This document shows positions 54,656 through 63,467 of a stretch of 64,000 nucleotides of DNA, piece after piece. The stretch is from the NCBI RefSeq assembly GCF_002925845.1, contig NZ_PDNI01000062.1, forward strand, positions 1 through 64,000, given 5' to 3'. The stretch comes from Roseovarius nitratireducens (GTDB taxonomy: Bacteria; Pseudomonadota; Alphaproteobacteria; Rhodobacterales; Rhodobacteraceae). Positions within the stretch are counted from its first letter, which is position 1, and each line of letters begins with the position of its first letter. The translations under genes were made by a program, and so were the position numbers. Below the pieces are notes generated by a model. That model was not told where the DNA came from and made no database searches. It worked only from the letters and a program-made list of their open reading frames with translations.

Positions 54656-55624
54656 ATGAGCATAGGTTCCGAACCGATCATCTACGGCCTCATCTTCATC
54701 GGCGTTCTGGTGCTTGTCGAGGGGCTCTACCTCACCGTGTTCGGTCGCTCCATCAGCCTCGACAAGCGGGTGAACCGGCGGCTCGAACTGCTCGAGAAGC
54801 ACGGCAACCGCGAGCAGGTGATGGAAACCCTCCGCAAGGAGATGGAGCAGCACCTCAAGGCGCGGCGCGTGCCGCTCTACGCGATCCTGTCGGTCAAGGC
54901 GCAGAAGGCGGCCATCGCCTTCACGCCCAAGCAGATCGTGATGATCATGGCCGCCACCGGCGTCCTTGCCTTTCTCGGGTTGACCATCGGCACCGCCACG
55001 CCGCTGCCGGTGCGGATTCTGGTCTCGGCGGCGATGGGCGTTGGCGGCGTCTACATGTGGATTTCCCTGAAGGCATCCAAGCGCATGGGCATGCTCGAGG
55101 AACAGCTCCCCGACGCGATCGAGCTGATGGTGCGCAGCCTGCGGGTGGGCCACCCGTTTTCCTCGGCCATCGGCATTGTCGCCAACGAGGTGTCCGACCC
55201 GCTCGCCACCGAGTTCGGCGTGATCGCGGACGAGGCCACCTATGGCCGCGATATCGGCGAGGCGCTCAAGGACATGGCAGAGCGGCTCGACATGCAGGAC
55301 CTGCGCTTTCTCGCGGTGGCGGTGACCATCCAGCAGCAGGCCGGCGGCAACCTGGCCGAAATCCTCTCGGGGCTGGCCAAGGTGATCCGCGCGCGCTTTC
55401 GCCTGTTTCGCCGCGTCAAGGCGATCACCGCCGAGGCGCAATGGTCGGGCAAGTTCCTGTCGGGCTTTCCGCTATTCGCCATCTTCGGCATCCAGTTGAT
55501 CAAGCCCGACTATTACGACGAGGCGATGGACCACCCCTGGTTCATCCCGGCGGTGCTGATCGTCGGCGTATTCCTCGTGCTCAACGTCATCGTCATGCGC
55601 GCCCTCGTGAACATCAAGGTCTGA
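54656..55624 (+). CDS. tadB: Tad pilus inner-membrane platform protein TadB
   Basis: A protein of 322 residues with four hydrophobic segments: N-terminal YGLIFIGVLVLVEGLYLTVF, two around residues 85-135, and the C-terminal pair. The GspF/T2SSF domain (about 150-290) reads PDAIELMVRSLRVGHPFSSAIGIVANEVSDPLATEFGVIADEATYGRDIGEALKDMAERL. With TadC it forms the platform under the ATPase. It begins 4 bp behind cpaF. Confidence 0.93.
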   Translation: MSIGSEPIIYGLIFIGVLVLVEGLYLTVFGRSISLDKRVNRRLELLEKHGNREQVMETLRKEMEQHLKARRVPLYAILSVKAQKAAIAFTPKQIVMIMAATGVLAFLGLTIGTATPLPVRILVSAAMGVGGVYMWISLKASKRMGMLEEQLPDAIELMVRSLRVGHPFSSAIGIVANEVSDPLATEFGVIADEATYGRDIGEALKDMAERLDMQDLRFLAVAVTIQQQAGGNLAEILSGLAKVIRARFRLFRRVKAITAEAQWSGKFLSGFPLFAIFGIQLIKPDYYDEAMDHPWFIPAVLIVGVFLVLNVIVMRALVNIKV

Positions 55625-55634
55625 AAGGTCTTTC

Positions 55635-56618
55635 ATGCCCCTGTCCCCCGCCATCATCCCGCTGCTGATCGACAGCCTCGGCCCGTTCGGTCCGGTGATC
55701 GCGCTGGGCGGCTTCGGTGTCCTTCTGATGTTGGTCACGCTGGGGTTCATGCTCCAGCAAAAGCCCGACCCGCTCGACAAGCTCAAGCAGTATCAGCCCG
55801 GCGCCCAGGCCGCCACGGGCCCGCGCAAGGACACGCTGCGCGCCAAGCGCCAGAACAAGAAGCTCGACAAATACGCCACCTTCCTCGAGCCGCAGGACTC
55901 GAAGCAACTGACCGAGATGCGTCTCAAGCTGATGCAGGCGGGCTACCGGCATCGCGACGCGGTGCGCTATTTCCACGCCGCGCAACTGGGGCTGGCGCTG
56001 GGGTTTCTGGCACTGGGAATCCTCTACTTCCTGCTGTTCAAGGCCGGCGGCGAGACCGATATCAAGACCTCCATCGCCTACATCCTCGGCCCCGGCCTGG
56101 TGGGCTACATGATGCCGAAATACTGGGTCACCAAGCGCCAGCAACAGCGCCAGGAAGAAATCCAGGACGGCTTTCCCGACAGTCTCGACATGATGCTCGT
56201 CTGCGTAGAGGCCGGGCAGTCGATGGACCAGGCGATCATCCGCGTGGCCAAGGAAATCCGCTCCTCCTACCCCGCCCTGTCCGAGGAATACGAGATCGTC
56301 GCGCTCCAGATGAAGGCCGGGCGCGACAAGCCCTCGGTGCTGAGCGAGATGGGCGACCGCTGCGGCGTGCAGGATATCTCCAGCTTCGTCACCACCCTCA
56401 TCCAGTCGCAGACCTTCGGCACCCCGGTGGGCGACGCGCTGCGCATCTATGCCGGCGAGATGCGTGACAAACGGGTCATGCGCGCCGAGGAAAAGGCCAA
56501 CAAGCTGCCCACCCAGATGACACTGGTCACGATGACGCTTACAGTGCCGCCATTGCTGATCATTCTCGTCGGACCTTCGATGCTCGACATCATGAAGCTG
56601 TTCACGATGGGCAAGTGA
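55635..56618 (+). CDS. tadC: Tad pilus inner-membrane platform protein TadC
   Basis: A protein of 327 residues, the second T2SSF-type platform protein. TM segments are at about 15-40, 110-155 and the C-terminal MTLVTMTLTVPPLLIILVGPSMLDIM. The domain core is FPDSLDMMLVCVEAGQSMDQAIIRVAKEIRSSYPALSEEYEIVALQMKAGRDKPSVLSEM. It starts 10 bp after tadB. Confidence 0.93.
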   Translation: MPLSPAIIPLLIDSLGPFGPVIALGGFGVLLMLVTLGFMLQQKPDPLDKLKQYQPGAQAATGPRKDTLRAKRQNKKLDKYATFLEPQDSKQLTEMRLKLMQAGYRHRDAVRYFHAAQLGLALGFLALGILYFLLFKAGGETDIKTSIAYILGPGLVGYMMPKYWVTKRQQQRQEEIQDGFPDSLDMMLVCVEAGQSMDQAIIRVAKEIRSSYPALSEEYEIVALQMKAGRDKPSVLSEMGDRCGVQDISSFVTTLIQSQTFGTPVGDALRIYAGEMRDKRVMRAEEKANKLPTQMTLVTMTLTVPPLLIILVGPSMLDIMKLFTMGK

Positions 56619-56631
56619 AGAAAGGGGCACG

Positions 56632-57183
56632 ATGGCGGGACGGTTGGCGGCGGCTCTGGCGTTCGCGCTGATGCTCGCGTCCTGCACCCCGGCCCCGCCG
56701 CAGGGGCCTTTCGCGCCCGGTGCCGCCCCGGGCAAACCTGCGGCTGTCGATCCGCTTCTGGTCGGGCACCGGCTGATGGACGCGGGCGAATTCGACCTCG
56801 CGCATCGTGCCTATACCCGCGCCGGTGCCGATCGGGGCCTCACCGCCGATGTGCTCGCGGGGCTGGGCACCGCCAATCTCGCGATGGGTCGGCTCGGCAC
56901 CGCCGAACGGCTCCTGCGCCGCGCCATCGAGAGCGACGCGGCGACGCCGGAAATGTGGAACAATCTCGGCGTCGTGCTGGTGGAAAAGGGCGATTTCCTC
57001 GAGGCCGAGCAGTTCCTGCGCCGCGCCTATGCGCTCGATAATGGCACCAGCGACGCGATTCGCGACAACCTGCGTTTGGCTCTCGCAAAATCGCGGGATT
57101 CCGGCTATGATGACGATGTCGAACAAGAATACAAAGTGGTGCGGCGTGGCGGAGGCAAATACCTCCTGCGCAAGATACCATGA
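56632..57183 (+). CDS. Tad-locus TPR lipoprotein (TadD-like 1)
   Basis: A protein of 183 residues. The lipoprotein signal MAGRLAAALAFALMLASCTP (lipobox LASC) is followed by three TPR-like units: AHRAYTRAGADRGLTADVLAGLGTANLAMGRLGTAERLLRRAIESD and LVEKGDFLEAEQFLRRAYALDNGT. TadD proteins are pilotins that help assemble the secretin. Two such genes in tandem point to a pair of pilotins or a divided function. It is 13 bp behind tadC. Confidence 0.85.
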   Translation: MAGRLAAALAFALMLASCTPAPPQGPFAPGAAPGKPAAVDPLLVGHRLMDAGEFDLAHRAYTRAGADRGLTADVLAGLGTANLAMGRLGTAERLLRRAIESDAATPEMWNNLGVVLVEKGDFLEAEQFLRRAYALDNGTSDAIRDNLRLALAKSRDSGYDDDVEQEYKVVRRGGGKYLLRKIP

Positions 57184-57212
57184 CGAGGCCGAGGCAGTAA
57201 AAGGACGCAAGA

Positions 57213-58067
57213 ATGCGCCATTCCATCCGGATTATCCTGTGCGCGACGGGGGCCGTTGTGCTGTCCGCCTGTGCGCCGACCCCGGGCGAAGAGGTCGATC
57301 GCGCCCTGCGCGACATCAACGTCATCGACGAAAGCAACCTCAACGAGGTGATGCTGCAATCGTCCGACCCCGCCGAGGCGGTCGCCTATTTCCAGCGCGC
57401 CACGGCCAATGATCCCGACCGGATCGACCTGATGCGGGGTCTGGGAAAATCGCTCGTGCGCGCCGGGCGCGCCACCGAGGCGGTCACCGCCTGGGAAAAC
57501 GTCACCAACCACCCCGACGCCGCCGACGCCGACAGCGTGGCGCTGGCCGATGCGCTCATCCGCAACAACGAGTGGAACCGCGCAGCCGAGGTGCTCGACG
57601 CGGTCCCGCCGACCGTCGAGACCTATAACCGCTACCGGCTCGAGGCGATGATCGCCGACAGCGAGAATGACTGGGACAAGGCCGACAGCTTCTACCAGAC
57701 CGCCGTCGGCCTCACCACGAAACCGGGCCCGGTGCTGAACAACTGGGGCTATTCCAAGCTCACCCGCGGCGACGCAGCCGGGGCCGAGCGCCTGTTTGCC
57801 GACGCGGTACGCCAAGCCCCTGGGCTCTTCACCGCCAAGAACAACCTCGTTCTCGCGCGCGGCACGCAGGGCAATTACGCCATGCCGGTCCTGCCGGCCA
57901 CGCAGGAGGAACGCGCGCAGCTTCTCTACACGCTGGGCCTCGCGGCGGTGAAACAGGGCGATGTCGCCATCGGCCGCGGCCTGCTGCAAGAGGCGGTCGA
58001 AACCCATCCGCAACATTTCGACGCCGCCGTGCGCAGCCTGCGCGCGCTCGAAAGCGGCAAAGGCTGA
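57213..58067 (+). CDS. tadD: Tad-locus TPR lipoprotein TadD
   Basis: A protein of 284 residues: lipoprotein signal MRHSIRIILCATGAVVLSACAPTPG (lipobox LSAC), then TPR repeats (PAEAVAYFQRATANDPDRIDLMRGLGKSLVRAGRATEAVTAWENV, NRAAEVLDAVPPTVETYNRYRLEAM, and on). By length and order it is the canonical TadD; the preceding gene is the shorter companion. It should be needed for secretin stability. 29 bp follow the first TPR gene. Confidence 0.85.
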   Translation: MRHSIRIILCATGAVVLSACAPTPGEEVDRALRDINVIDESNLNEVMLQSSDPAEAVAYFQRATANDPDRIDLMRGLGKSLVRAGRATEAVTAWENVTNHPDAADADSVALADALIRNNEWNRAAEVLDAVPPTVETYNRYRLEAMIADSENDWDKADSFYQTAVGLTTKPGPVLNNWGYSKLTRGDAAGAERLFADAVRQAPGLFTAKNNLVLARGTQGNYAMPVLPATQEERAQLLYTLGLAAVKQGDVAIGRGLLQEAVETHPQHFDAAVRSLRALESGKG

Positions 58068-58076
58068 GGCCGCCTC

Positions 58077-58577
58077 ATGGGCTTTGACACACCGGCCACG
58101 GCGGCGCTCTGGTTCCTGATCTTCGCCGCGCCGATCTGCCTCTGGGTGGCGTGGAGCGACCTGCGGTCGATGAAAATCCCCAACAAGGCGGTGATCGCGC
58201 TGGTCTGCGTCTATCTCGCGGTGGGGATCGCGGTGCTGCCGCTCCCCGACTACCTGTGGCGGCTGAGCCACCTCGCCGCGCTGCTGCTCGTGGGGATCGG
58301 GGCCAATGCCGCCGGGCTGATGGGCGCGGGCGATGCCAAGTTCATCGCCGCCGCCGGGCCTTTCGTGGCCTTGGGCGACGCATCCGCGGTCATGCTGCTC
58401 CTCGCGGGCGTGCTTCTGGCGGCCTTTGCCACCCACCGCCTCGCACGGATGAGCCCGCTGCGCCGCCTCGCCCCCGGCTGGGCAAGCTGGCATTCCGGTC
58501 GCCGCTTCCCGATGGGGCTCGCGCTCGGGCCGGCGCTCGCGCTCTACCTCGCGCTCGCCGCACTCCACGGGGCCTGA
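58077..58577 (+). CDS. cpaA: Tad prepilin peptidase CpaA/TadV
   Basis: An aspartyl prepilin peptidase of 166 residues, the short (A24) form without the N-methyltransferase domain. The catalytic aspartates are in WVAWSDLRSMKIPNKAV and in the GxGD motif LMGAGDAKFIAAAG. It cleaves the Flp leader after Gly. Five to six TM helices are predicted. Placement at the end of the locus, 9 bp after tadD, fits. Confidence 0.93.
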   Translation: MGFDTPATAALWFLIFAAPICLWVAWSDLRSMKIPNKAVIALVCVYLAVGIAVLPLPDYLWRLSHLAALLLVGIGANAAGLMGAGDAKFIAAAGPFVALGDASAVMLLLAGVLLAAFATHRLARMSPLRRLAPGWASWHSGRRFPMGLALGPALALYLALAALHGA

Positions 58578-58641
58578 CCGCGCCGCCGCAGGACTGCCCG
58601 GCGCCAGCCACATTTTGCACAAACTCGGCCCTCATGATGTG

Positions 58642-58654
58642 CCCGTTAAACGGG
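58642..58654. repeat. Short dyad CCCGTT-A-AACGGG
   Basis: A 13-bp perfect inverted repeat 22 bp before the start of the AAA ATPase gene. It could be an operator. Low confidence in function. Confidence 0.35.
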
Positions 58655-58675
58655 TATCGAGGGCAGATCAGCGCC

Positions 58676-59986
58676 ATGAACATGCAAGCCACGACCGGGG
58701 TGCAGCCCCCGCCGCCGCCCAACCGCCTCGAGGAAATGCGGCTGCCGGTGGTGATGATGCGCGACATCCTGCTCAAGACGATGTTTCGCAAGAACCTCGA
58801 CCTCGTCAGCGAAATCGCCGACGCCATCTGCCTGCCGCGCGCCGTCACGCAAGAACTTGTCGATCTCTCGCGCACCCAGCGGCTCGTGGAGGCCACCGGC
58901 ACACTGCACGCCAACTCCGGCGGTGAGATGGGATTCCAGCTCACCGACGCGGGCAAGACCCGCGCGCTCGACGCGCTCAGCCAGTCGGAATATTTCGGCG
59001 CCATGCCGGTGCCGCTCGACGTCTATGCCGACCAGGTCAAGCGCCAGTCGATCCGCAACATCCAGATCACCCGTGACCAGCTCACCTCGGCGATGGGCCA
59101 CCTCGTGCTGCCGCCCGCTCTGCTCGACCATCTCGGCCCGGCGGTGAGCGCCGGCCGCTCCATCCTGATGTACGGGCCCCCGGGCAACGGCAAATCCTCG
59201 ATTTCCAACGGCATCCGCGACGCGATGGGCGACAAGATCTACGTGCCCCGCGCCATCGAATACGCGGGCCAGGTCATCACCGTCTACGACCCGATCGTGC
59301 ATTCCGCCGCCGAGACCGAGACCGACGATCCCAACAGCTTGCGCCGCCGCCGCACCTTTGACACCCGCTACGTGCGCTGCGAGCGCCCGACCGTCGTCAC
59401 CGGCGGTGAGTTGAGCCTGTCGATGCTCGACCTGGTCTACAACCCCGTGGCGCGCACCTACCAGGCCCCGCTGCAACTCAAGTCCACCGGCGGCATCTTC
59501 ATCGTCGATGACCTCGGCCGCCAGAAAGAGCCGCCGCAATCGCTCATCAACCGCTGGATCGTGCCGCTGGAGGAATCCAAGGACATCCTCGCCCTGCAAT
59601 CGGGCGAGAAATTCGAGGTGCCGTTCGACACGCTGGTGATCTTCTCCACCAACTTCCACCCCAACGAGATCTTCGACAAGGCAGCGCTGCGGCGGATCTT
59701 CTTCAAGATCAAGATCGACGGGCCATGCCAGGCCGATTTCCTCAAGATCTTCGCGATGGTCGCCAAGAAGAAGGGCATGCCGCTCGACGAGGCTGCGCTC
59801 ATCCACCTCGTCAAGGAAAAATACCCCACGATCAACAGCGTCTACGCTAATTATCAGCCGGTCTTCCTGATCGACCAGATGATCGCGATCTGCGAGTTCG
59901 AGGGCATCCCCTACCAGATGACCCCCGACCTGATCGACCGCGCATGGGCCAACATGTTCGTGCGCGAGGAGGAAATCCTGCACTGA
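58676..59986 (+). CDS. AAA-type ATPase associated with the Tad locus
   Basis: A protein of 436 residues. An N-terminal helical part (about 1-140, LRDILLKTMF-like MMRDILLKTMFRKNLDLVSEIADAI) is followed by a P-loop ATPase: Walker A SILMYGPPGNGKSSISNGI (about 163-180), Walker B GGIFIVDDLGRQKEPPQSLINRW (about 270-290), a sensor in TLVIFSTNFHPNEI, and an arginine finger region in ALRRIFFKIKIDG. It resembles the ATPases found near Rhodobacteraceae Tad loci, whose exact role is not known. The start codon gives MNMQATTGVQPPPPPNRLEEM. A long upstream frame lies over cpaA and is not used. Confidence 0.8.
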   Translation: MNMQATTGVQPPPPPNRLEEMRLPVVMMRDILLKTMFRKNLDLVSEIADAICLPRAVTQELVDLSRTQRLVEATGTLHANSGGEMGFQLTDAGKTRALDALSQSEYFGAMPVPLDVYADQVKRQSIRNIQITRDQLTSAMGHLVLPPALLDHLGPAVSAGRSILMYGPPGNGKSSISNGIRDAMGDKIYVPRAIEYAGQVITVYDPIVHSAAETETDDPNSLRRRRTFDTRYVRCERPTVVTGGELSLSMLDLVYNPVARTYQAPLQLKSTGGIFIVDDLGRQKEPPQSLINRWIVPLEESKDILALQSGEKFEVPFDTLVIFSTNFHPNEIFDKAALRRIFFKIKIDGPCQADFLKIFAMVAKKKGMPLDEAALIHLVKEKYPTINSVYANYQPVFLIDQMIAICEFEGIPYQMTPDLIDRAWANMFVREEEILH

Positions 59987-60061
59987 CGACGGCGGTCGGT
60001 TGTGGCCTTGAGCGGTCGTTGAACGTCAGTTTCGGGCTGAACCGTCACGGCAAGGTAAGAT

Positions 60062-60108
60062 CAAGAAAGTTTAAAACTTTCTTGTACGGAATCTTTTCAA
60101 GATTCCGT
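60062..60108. repeat. Pair of AT-rich palindromes, copy 2
   Basis: Two adjacent hairpins: CAAGAAAGTTT-A-AAACTTTCTTG (60062-60084) and CGGAATCTT-TTC-AAGATTCCG (60087-60107). The layout and cores match the pair at 45425-45469, in reversed order. It lies between the ATPase and the convergent TDT transporter gene. Confidence 0.75.
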
Positions 60109-60157
60109 TCATCAACGGCATCGTAAGGCCCATCCCCACCCGCGAAAATCCACGCCC

Positions 60158-61111
60158 TCACCCGCCGAACAGCACCCCGCGCGACAGCGCCTGCCCCGTG
60201 CGCCACAATAGCCCCGCGATGATCGCCACCAGCACGGCCAGCAGCCCGAAGCCGATCGCCGCATGCGCGCCCGATCCCACGGCTTCGGCATGCGTAAAGC
60301 TCGCCACCGTCACCGCCGCCACCGGAAAACTCAGCGCCCATGACGACAGCGAGAACGACAGCGCCGCAAGGCGCGGAATCTGCGCCGCCACGATCAGAAC
60401 GAATAGGTAGGCCAGGTTCAACAGCACCCGGGCAAACGCATCGACGTCCCCCACCAGCCCCACCCAGGCAAGGTAGCCCACGGCGGGCGGCGCCACGAGG
60501 ATCACCAGCGTCGGCTGCAGCCGCTCGGGCAGCGGGTCGTGAAAGATCAGCCGGTTCATCACCAGCGTCAGCAGCACCACCCAGAACATCAGCCCCACCG
60601 CGGCAAAGAACCAGCTCACCTCCACATAGCCCATCGGCACCCCCGCGATGGCCACGATCACGTTGCCCACGGCAGGGATGAACCACGCGGGCGTCAGGTG
60701 CCCATGCTCGAAGGACCGCGACCCGATCCAGCCCGACACCACCGCCAGCGTCAACACAAGCTGCGCCGGGACCGCCACCAGGAACAGGGCGTGCGCGATC
60801 CCCGGCACCACCTCGAGCATCACCAGCGAGAACAGCACCAGCGAGATCGAGATCGCCGGAAAGAAGGCAAGGCTCACCGGGTGCCGCCATTCCTCCGCCA
60901 CGGTGCCGGGATGGCGCACCGCCTTGGCAAGATAGGCCACCGCCACGACGGCGAATACCGCCAGCGTCAGCACATGCGCCACCCCCGAGAGAAGATGCGT
61001 GAACCCCGCCGCCGCCTCACCCGCCCGCACCGCGAGCGTGAAGCCGCAAAGCCCCATCACCACCGTGAACAGCGTCACCGGAACCTGCGCCAGCGCCACG
61101 CCGCTACGCAC
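60158..61111 (-). CDS. TDT/SLAC1-family transporter (TehA-like)
   Basis: A protein of 317 residues with about ten TM helices and the TehA/SLAC1 pattern: PVTLFTVVMGLCGFTLAVRAGE at the start, EWRHPVSLAFFPAISISLVLFSLVM (the pore Phe region), and TPAWFIPAVGNVIVAIAGVPMGYVEVSW. Members move anions (C4-dicarboxylates, sulfite or nitrate) or confer tellurite resistance. The substrate is unknown. The start overlaps the end of the FAH gene by 8 bp. Confidence 0.88.
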   Translation of the reverse strand: MRSGVALAQVPVTLFTVVMGLCGFTLAVRAGEAAAGFTHLLSGVAHVLTLAVFAVVAVAYLAKAVRHPGTVAEEWRHPVSLAFFPAISISLVLFSLVMLEVVPGIAHALFLVAVPAQLVLTLAVVSGWIGSRSFEHGHLTPAWFIPAVGNVIVAIAGVPMGYVEVSWFFAAVGLMFWVVLLTLVMNRLIFHDPLPERLQPTLVILVAPPAVGYLAWVGLVGDVDAFARVLLNLAYLFVLIVAAQIPRLAALSFSLSSWALSFPVAAVTVASFTHAEAVGSGAHAAIGFGLLAVLVAIIAGLLWRTGQALSRGVLFGG

Positions 61112-61802
61112 CCGCGCCGATCGTCACCTCGACGGGTGGCAGCCCGTCGATCTCGCCTTTCAGACGATTGCCCGGCACCACCGGGCCGACACCGGCGGGC
61201 GTGCCGGTATAGATGAGATCGCCGGGCGCCAGGTGATAGAAGCGCGACAGGTGCGCGATGATCTCGGGCACCGACCACACCATCTCCGACAGCCGCGCGT
61301 CCTGCGCCACGCGCCCGTCCACCGACAGCCGCAGCGCCTGCGCGCCAATCTCGCCAAACCGCGCTTTTGGCGTCAGCGCCCCCATGATCGCCGCGTTCTC
61401 GAAATCCTTGCCCAGGTCCCAGGGCCGCCGCTTCTCCTTGGCCGCGCCCTGCAGGTCACGCCGCGTCAGGTCGATGCCGCAGCCATAGCCCCAGACAGCA
61501 TTCATCGCCTCTGCCTCGCTCACTTGATACGCCTCCGCGCCCAGCGCCACCATGAATTCCATCTCGTGATGGCAGTTTTCGGTGCCCGCCGGATAGGCGA
61601 TGGTCGCGCCTGACAGGCACAGCGCATGCGCCGACTTGGTGAAATAGAACGGCGCCTCTCGATCCACCTCGTTGCCCATCTCTGCGGCATGGGCGGCATA
61701 GTTGCGCCCGACGCAGAAGATGCGCCGCACCGGATAGCCGCGCGCGTCGCCCTCGATGGGCACAAGCGGCGGGGCGGGGATGTCGAAAAGTGGCTCGGTC
61801 AT
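61104..61802 (-). CDS. Fumarylacetoacetate hydrolase-family protein
   Basis: A protein of 232 residues of the FAH superfamily, at the length of fumarylpyruvate hydrolases. The metal-binding set is ENCHHEMEFMVALG (Glu ligand), YGCGIDLTRRDLQGAAKEKRRPWDLGKDFENAAIMG, and SEMVWSVPEIIAHLS. The end LAPGDLIYTGTPAGVGPVVPGN is the family signature. It breaks C-C bonds of acylpyruvates in aromatic degradation, or decarboxylates oxaloacetate. It is cotranscribed with the TDT transporter, so the pair may take up and process an organic acid. Confidence 0.9.
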   Translation of the reverse strand: MTEPLFDIPAPPLVPIEGDARGYPVRRIFCVGRNYAAHAAEMGNEVDREAPFYFTKSAHALCLSGATIAYPAGTENCHHEMEFMVALGAEAYQVSEAEAMNAVWGYGCGIDLTRRDLQGAAKEKRRPWDLGKDFENAAIMGALTPKARFGEIGAQALRLSVDGRVAQDARLSEMVWSVPEIIAHLSRFYHLAPGDLIYTGTPAGVGPVVPGNRLKGEIDGLPPVEVTIGAGA

Positions 61803-62286
61803 CGGGATCTCCGGTGCAAGGGATTGGATTTGCGCCCGTTATGCGCCCCGTCTGCAGCAGTGTCAAAAGGGCCGCAGCCCAACGCACGCCACGGCCGGGT
61901 TCGTTTTCATATTGCCACAGGCGACCCTGGCGTTCGACGGCAGGCACTTTTGGTGTGCGACACCTGGGAAGATGTGCGCGGTGCTGCATAGGGCCGTTCA
62001 GGGCCTGGAGCGGTCGTTGCCGTGAGCCGCGTCATCGACAGGCCGCGGGCTGGCGATCCGACGGAATTTCAGGGCGCTTTATGCCTGCTGAATCCGAAAA
62101 ACCTGTAATCGGTGCACGAGCTTAGACAAATCGCCAGTCCGGGGGGCGGCCTGGCGATGGCGCGGCGGGCTTCGCCCTCGATTCCGCGCCGGGTCCAAGA
62201 ACCGAATGGCAGGAACAGGCCATTCACAACACCCACACCAGCGTGCGCTGCCCTCTTCTCGCGGCCGGGCCGGGGCCGCGCCCCGA
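61803..62286. other. Intergenic region without recognisable gene
   Basis: 484 bp between convergently or independently transcribed genes. Short open frames on both strands have no ribosome-binding site or family match. Nothing else stands out. Confidence 0.4.
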
Positions 62287-63429
62287 TCACCCCACGCGCC
62301 GCCCCTGCGACCACGCGGCGCGCACCGCCGGCACGTCGCCGCGCAGCCCAAACCACACCAGGTCGGCGCGCGCTCCCGCCTCGATCCGCCCCCGGTCCTC
62401 CAGCCCCGCGGCCCGCGCCGGACCCGAGGTCACCGTGGCCAGCCCCCGCGCCATGTCACCCCACATCACCCCCAGCCGCACCGCACCGTAGAGCAGCGCC
62501 GAGGGCACGTAATCCGACGACAGGATATCCAGATGCCCCGCCTCCGCCAATTCCCGCGCCGCCACGTTGCCGGAATGCGATCCGCCCCGGATCAGGTTGG
62601 GCGCGCCCATGATGACGGCAATCCCGCGCGCGTGGCAGGCCCGCGCCGCCTCTGCCGTGGTGGGAAACTCGGCCAGCCGGATGCCATAGCCTTCTGATAC
62701 CGCCACCTGTTCCTCGGTGGTGTCGTCATGGCTTGCCAGCACCGCGCCATAGCGCGCCGCATGCATCACCGCCGCCGCCTCGTGCCGGTCGCCATGTGCC
62801 TCGCGCAGCGCCCGGAGCTGCGCCACATGCGCGGCAAAGCCCGCATCGTCCAACCCGTGCTTGCCCTTCACATAGGTCTCAAGCTTGGCCATGTCGCGAA
62901 ACTGCCGCTGCCCCGGCGTGTGGTCCATCAGGCTCACGATCCCCACCCGGTCCTGCGCGCCAAAGGCCTCCATCTCCGCCTCCAGCGTCTCCGAACAGAC
63001 CTCGGCGCGCAGGTGCAGGAAATGGCTGATGCGCAACGCGTTGCCCGCCCGCAGCGCCCACAGCTCGTCGGCCAGCCCCCGCGCATAGGCACCATACCGC
63101 CCCACCCCCGTGGGGATCGAGCCCACGCGCATCGCGTCGAACACCGTGGTGATGCCCACGCTGGCCAGTTCGGCATCATGCGCAAGGATCGCCGCCTCGT
63201 GCGGCCAGTCCACGCCCGGGCGCGGCTGGATATGCCGTTCCAGGTTGTCGGTGTGCAACTCCACCAGCCCCGGCGCCAGGTAATCACCGCCGCAATCCAC
63301 CGCCCCCCGCGGCACGCCCGCACCCTCGCCGATCTCGGCGATCCGCCCGTCCCGCAGGCACAGCGACCCGCGCCGCACCTCGTCGGGCAGCACCAGCATG
63401 GCATTGGCGAGGATGGTTTCTTCTGTCAT
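62287..63429 (-). CDS. phnM: Alpha-D-ribose 1-methylphosphonate 5-triphosphate diphosphatase
   Basis: PhnM of 380 residues, an amidohydrolase that removes pyrophosphate in the C-P lyase pathway of phosphonate use. The metal motif is APGLVELHTDNLERHIQPRPGVDWPHEAA (the HxDN and PRP features), then GIVSLMDHTPGQRQF, VLASHDDTTEEQV and ILSSDYVPSALL. The ATG at 63429 (MTEETILANAMLVLPDEVRRG) gives the family start. The other phn genes must lie beyond the window end or elsewhere. Confidence 0.94.
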   Translation of the reverse strand: MTEETILANAMLVLPDEVRRGSLCLRDGRIAEIGEGAGVPRGAVDCGGDYLAPGLVELHTDNLERHIQPRPGVDWPHEAAILAHDAELASVGITTVFDAMRVGSIPTGVGRYGAYARGLADELWALRAGNALRISHFLHLRAEVCSETLEAEMEAFGAQDRVGIVSLMDHTPGQRQFRDMAKLETYVKGKHGLDDAGFAAHVAQLRALREAHGDRHEAAAVMHAARYGAVLASHDDTTEEQVAVSEGYGIRLAEFPTTAEAARACHARGIAVIMGAPNLIRGGSHSGNVAARELAEAGHLDILSSDYVPSALLYGAVRLGVMWGDMARGLATVTSGPARAAGLEDRGRIEAGARADLVWFGLRGDVPAVRAAWSQGRRVG

Positions 63430-63467
63430 GTCACCGTCACGCTTTCCTGCAAGAGATCGGCCCAGCG

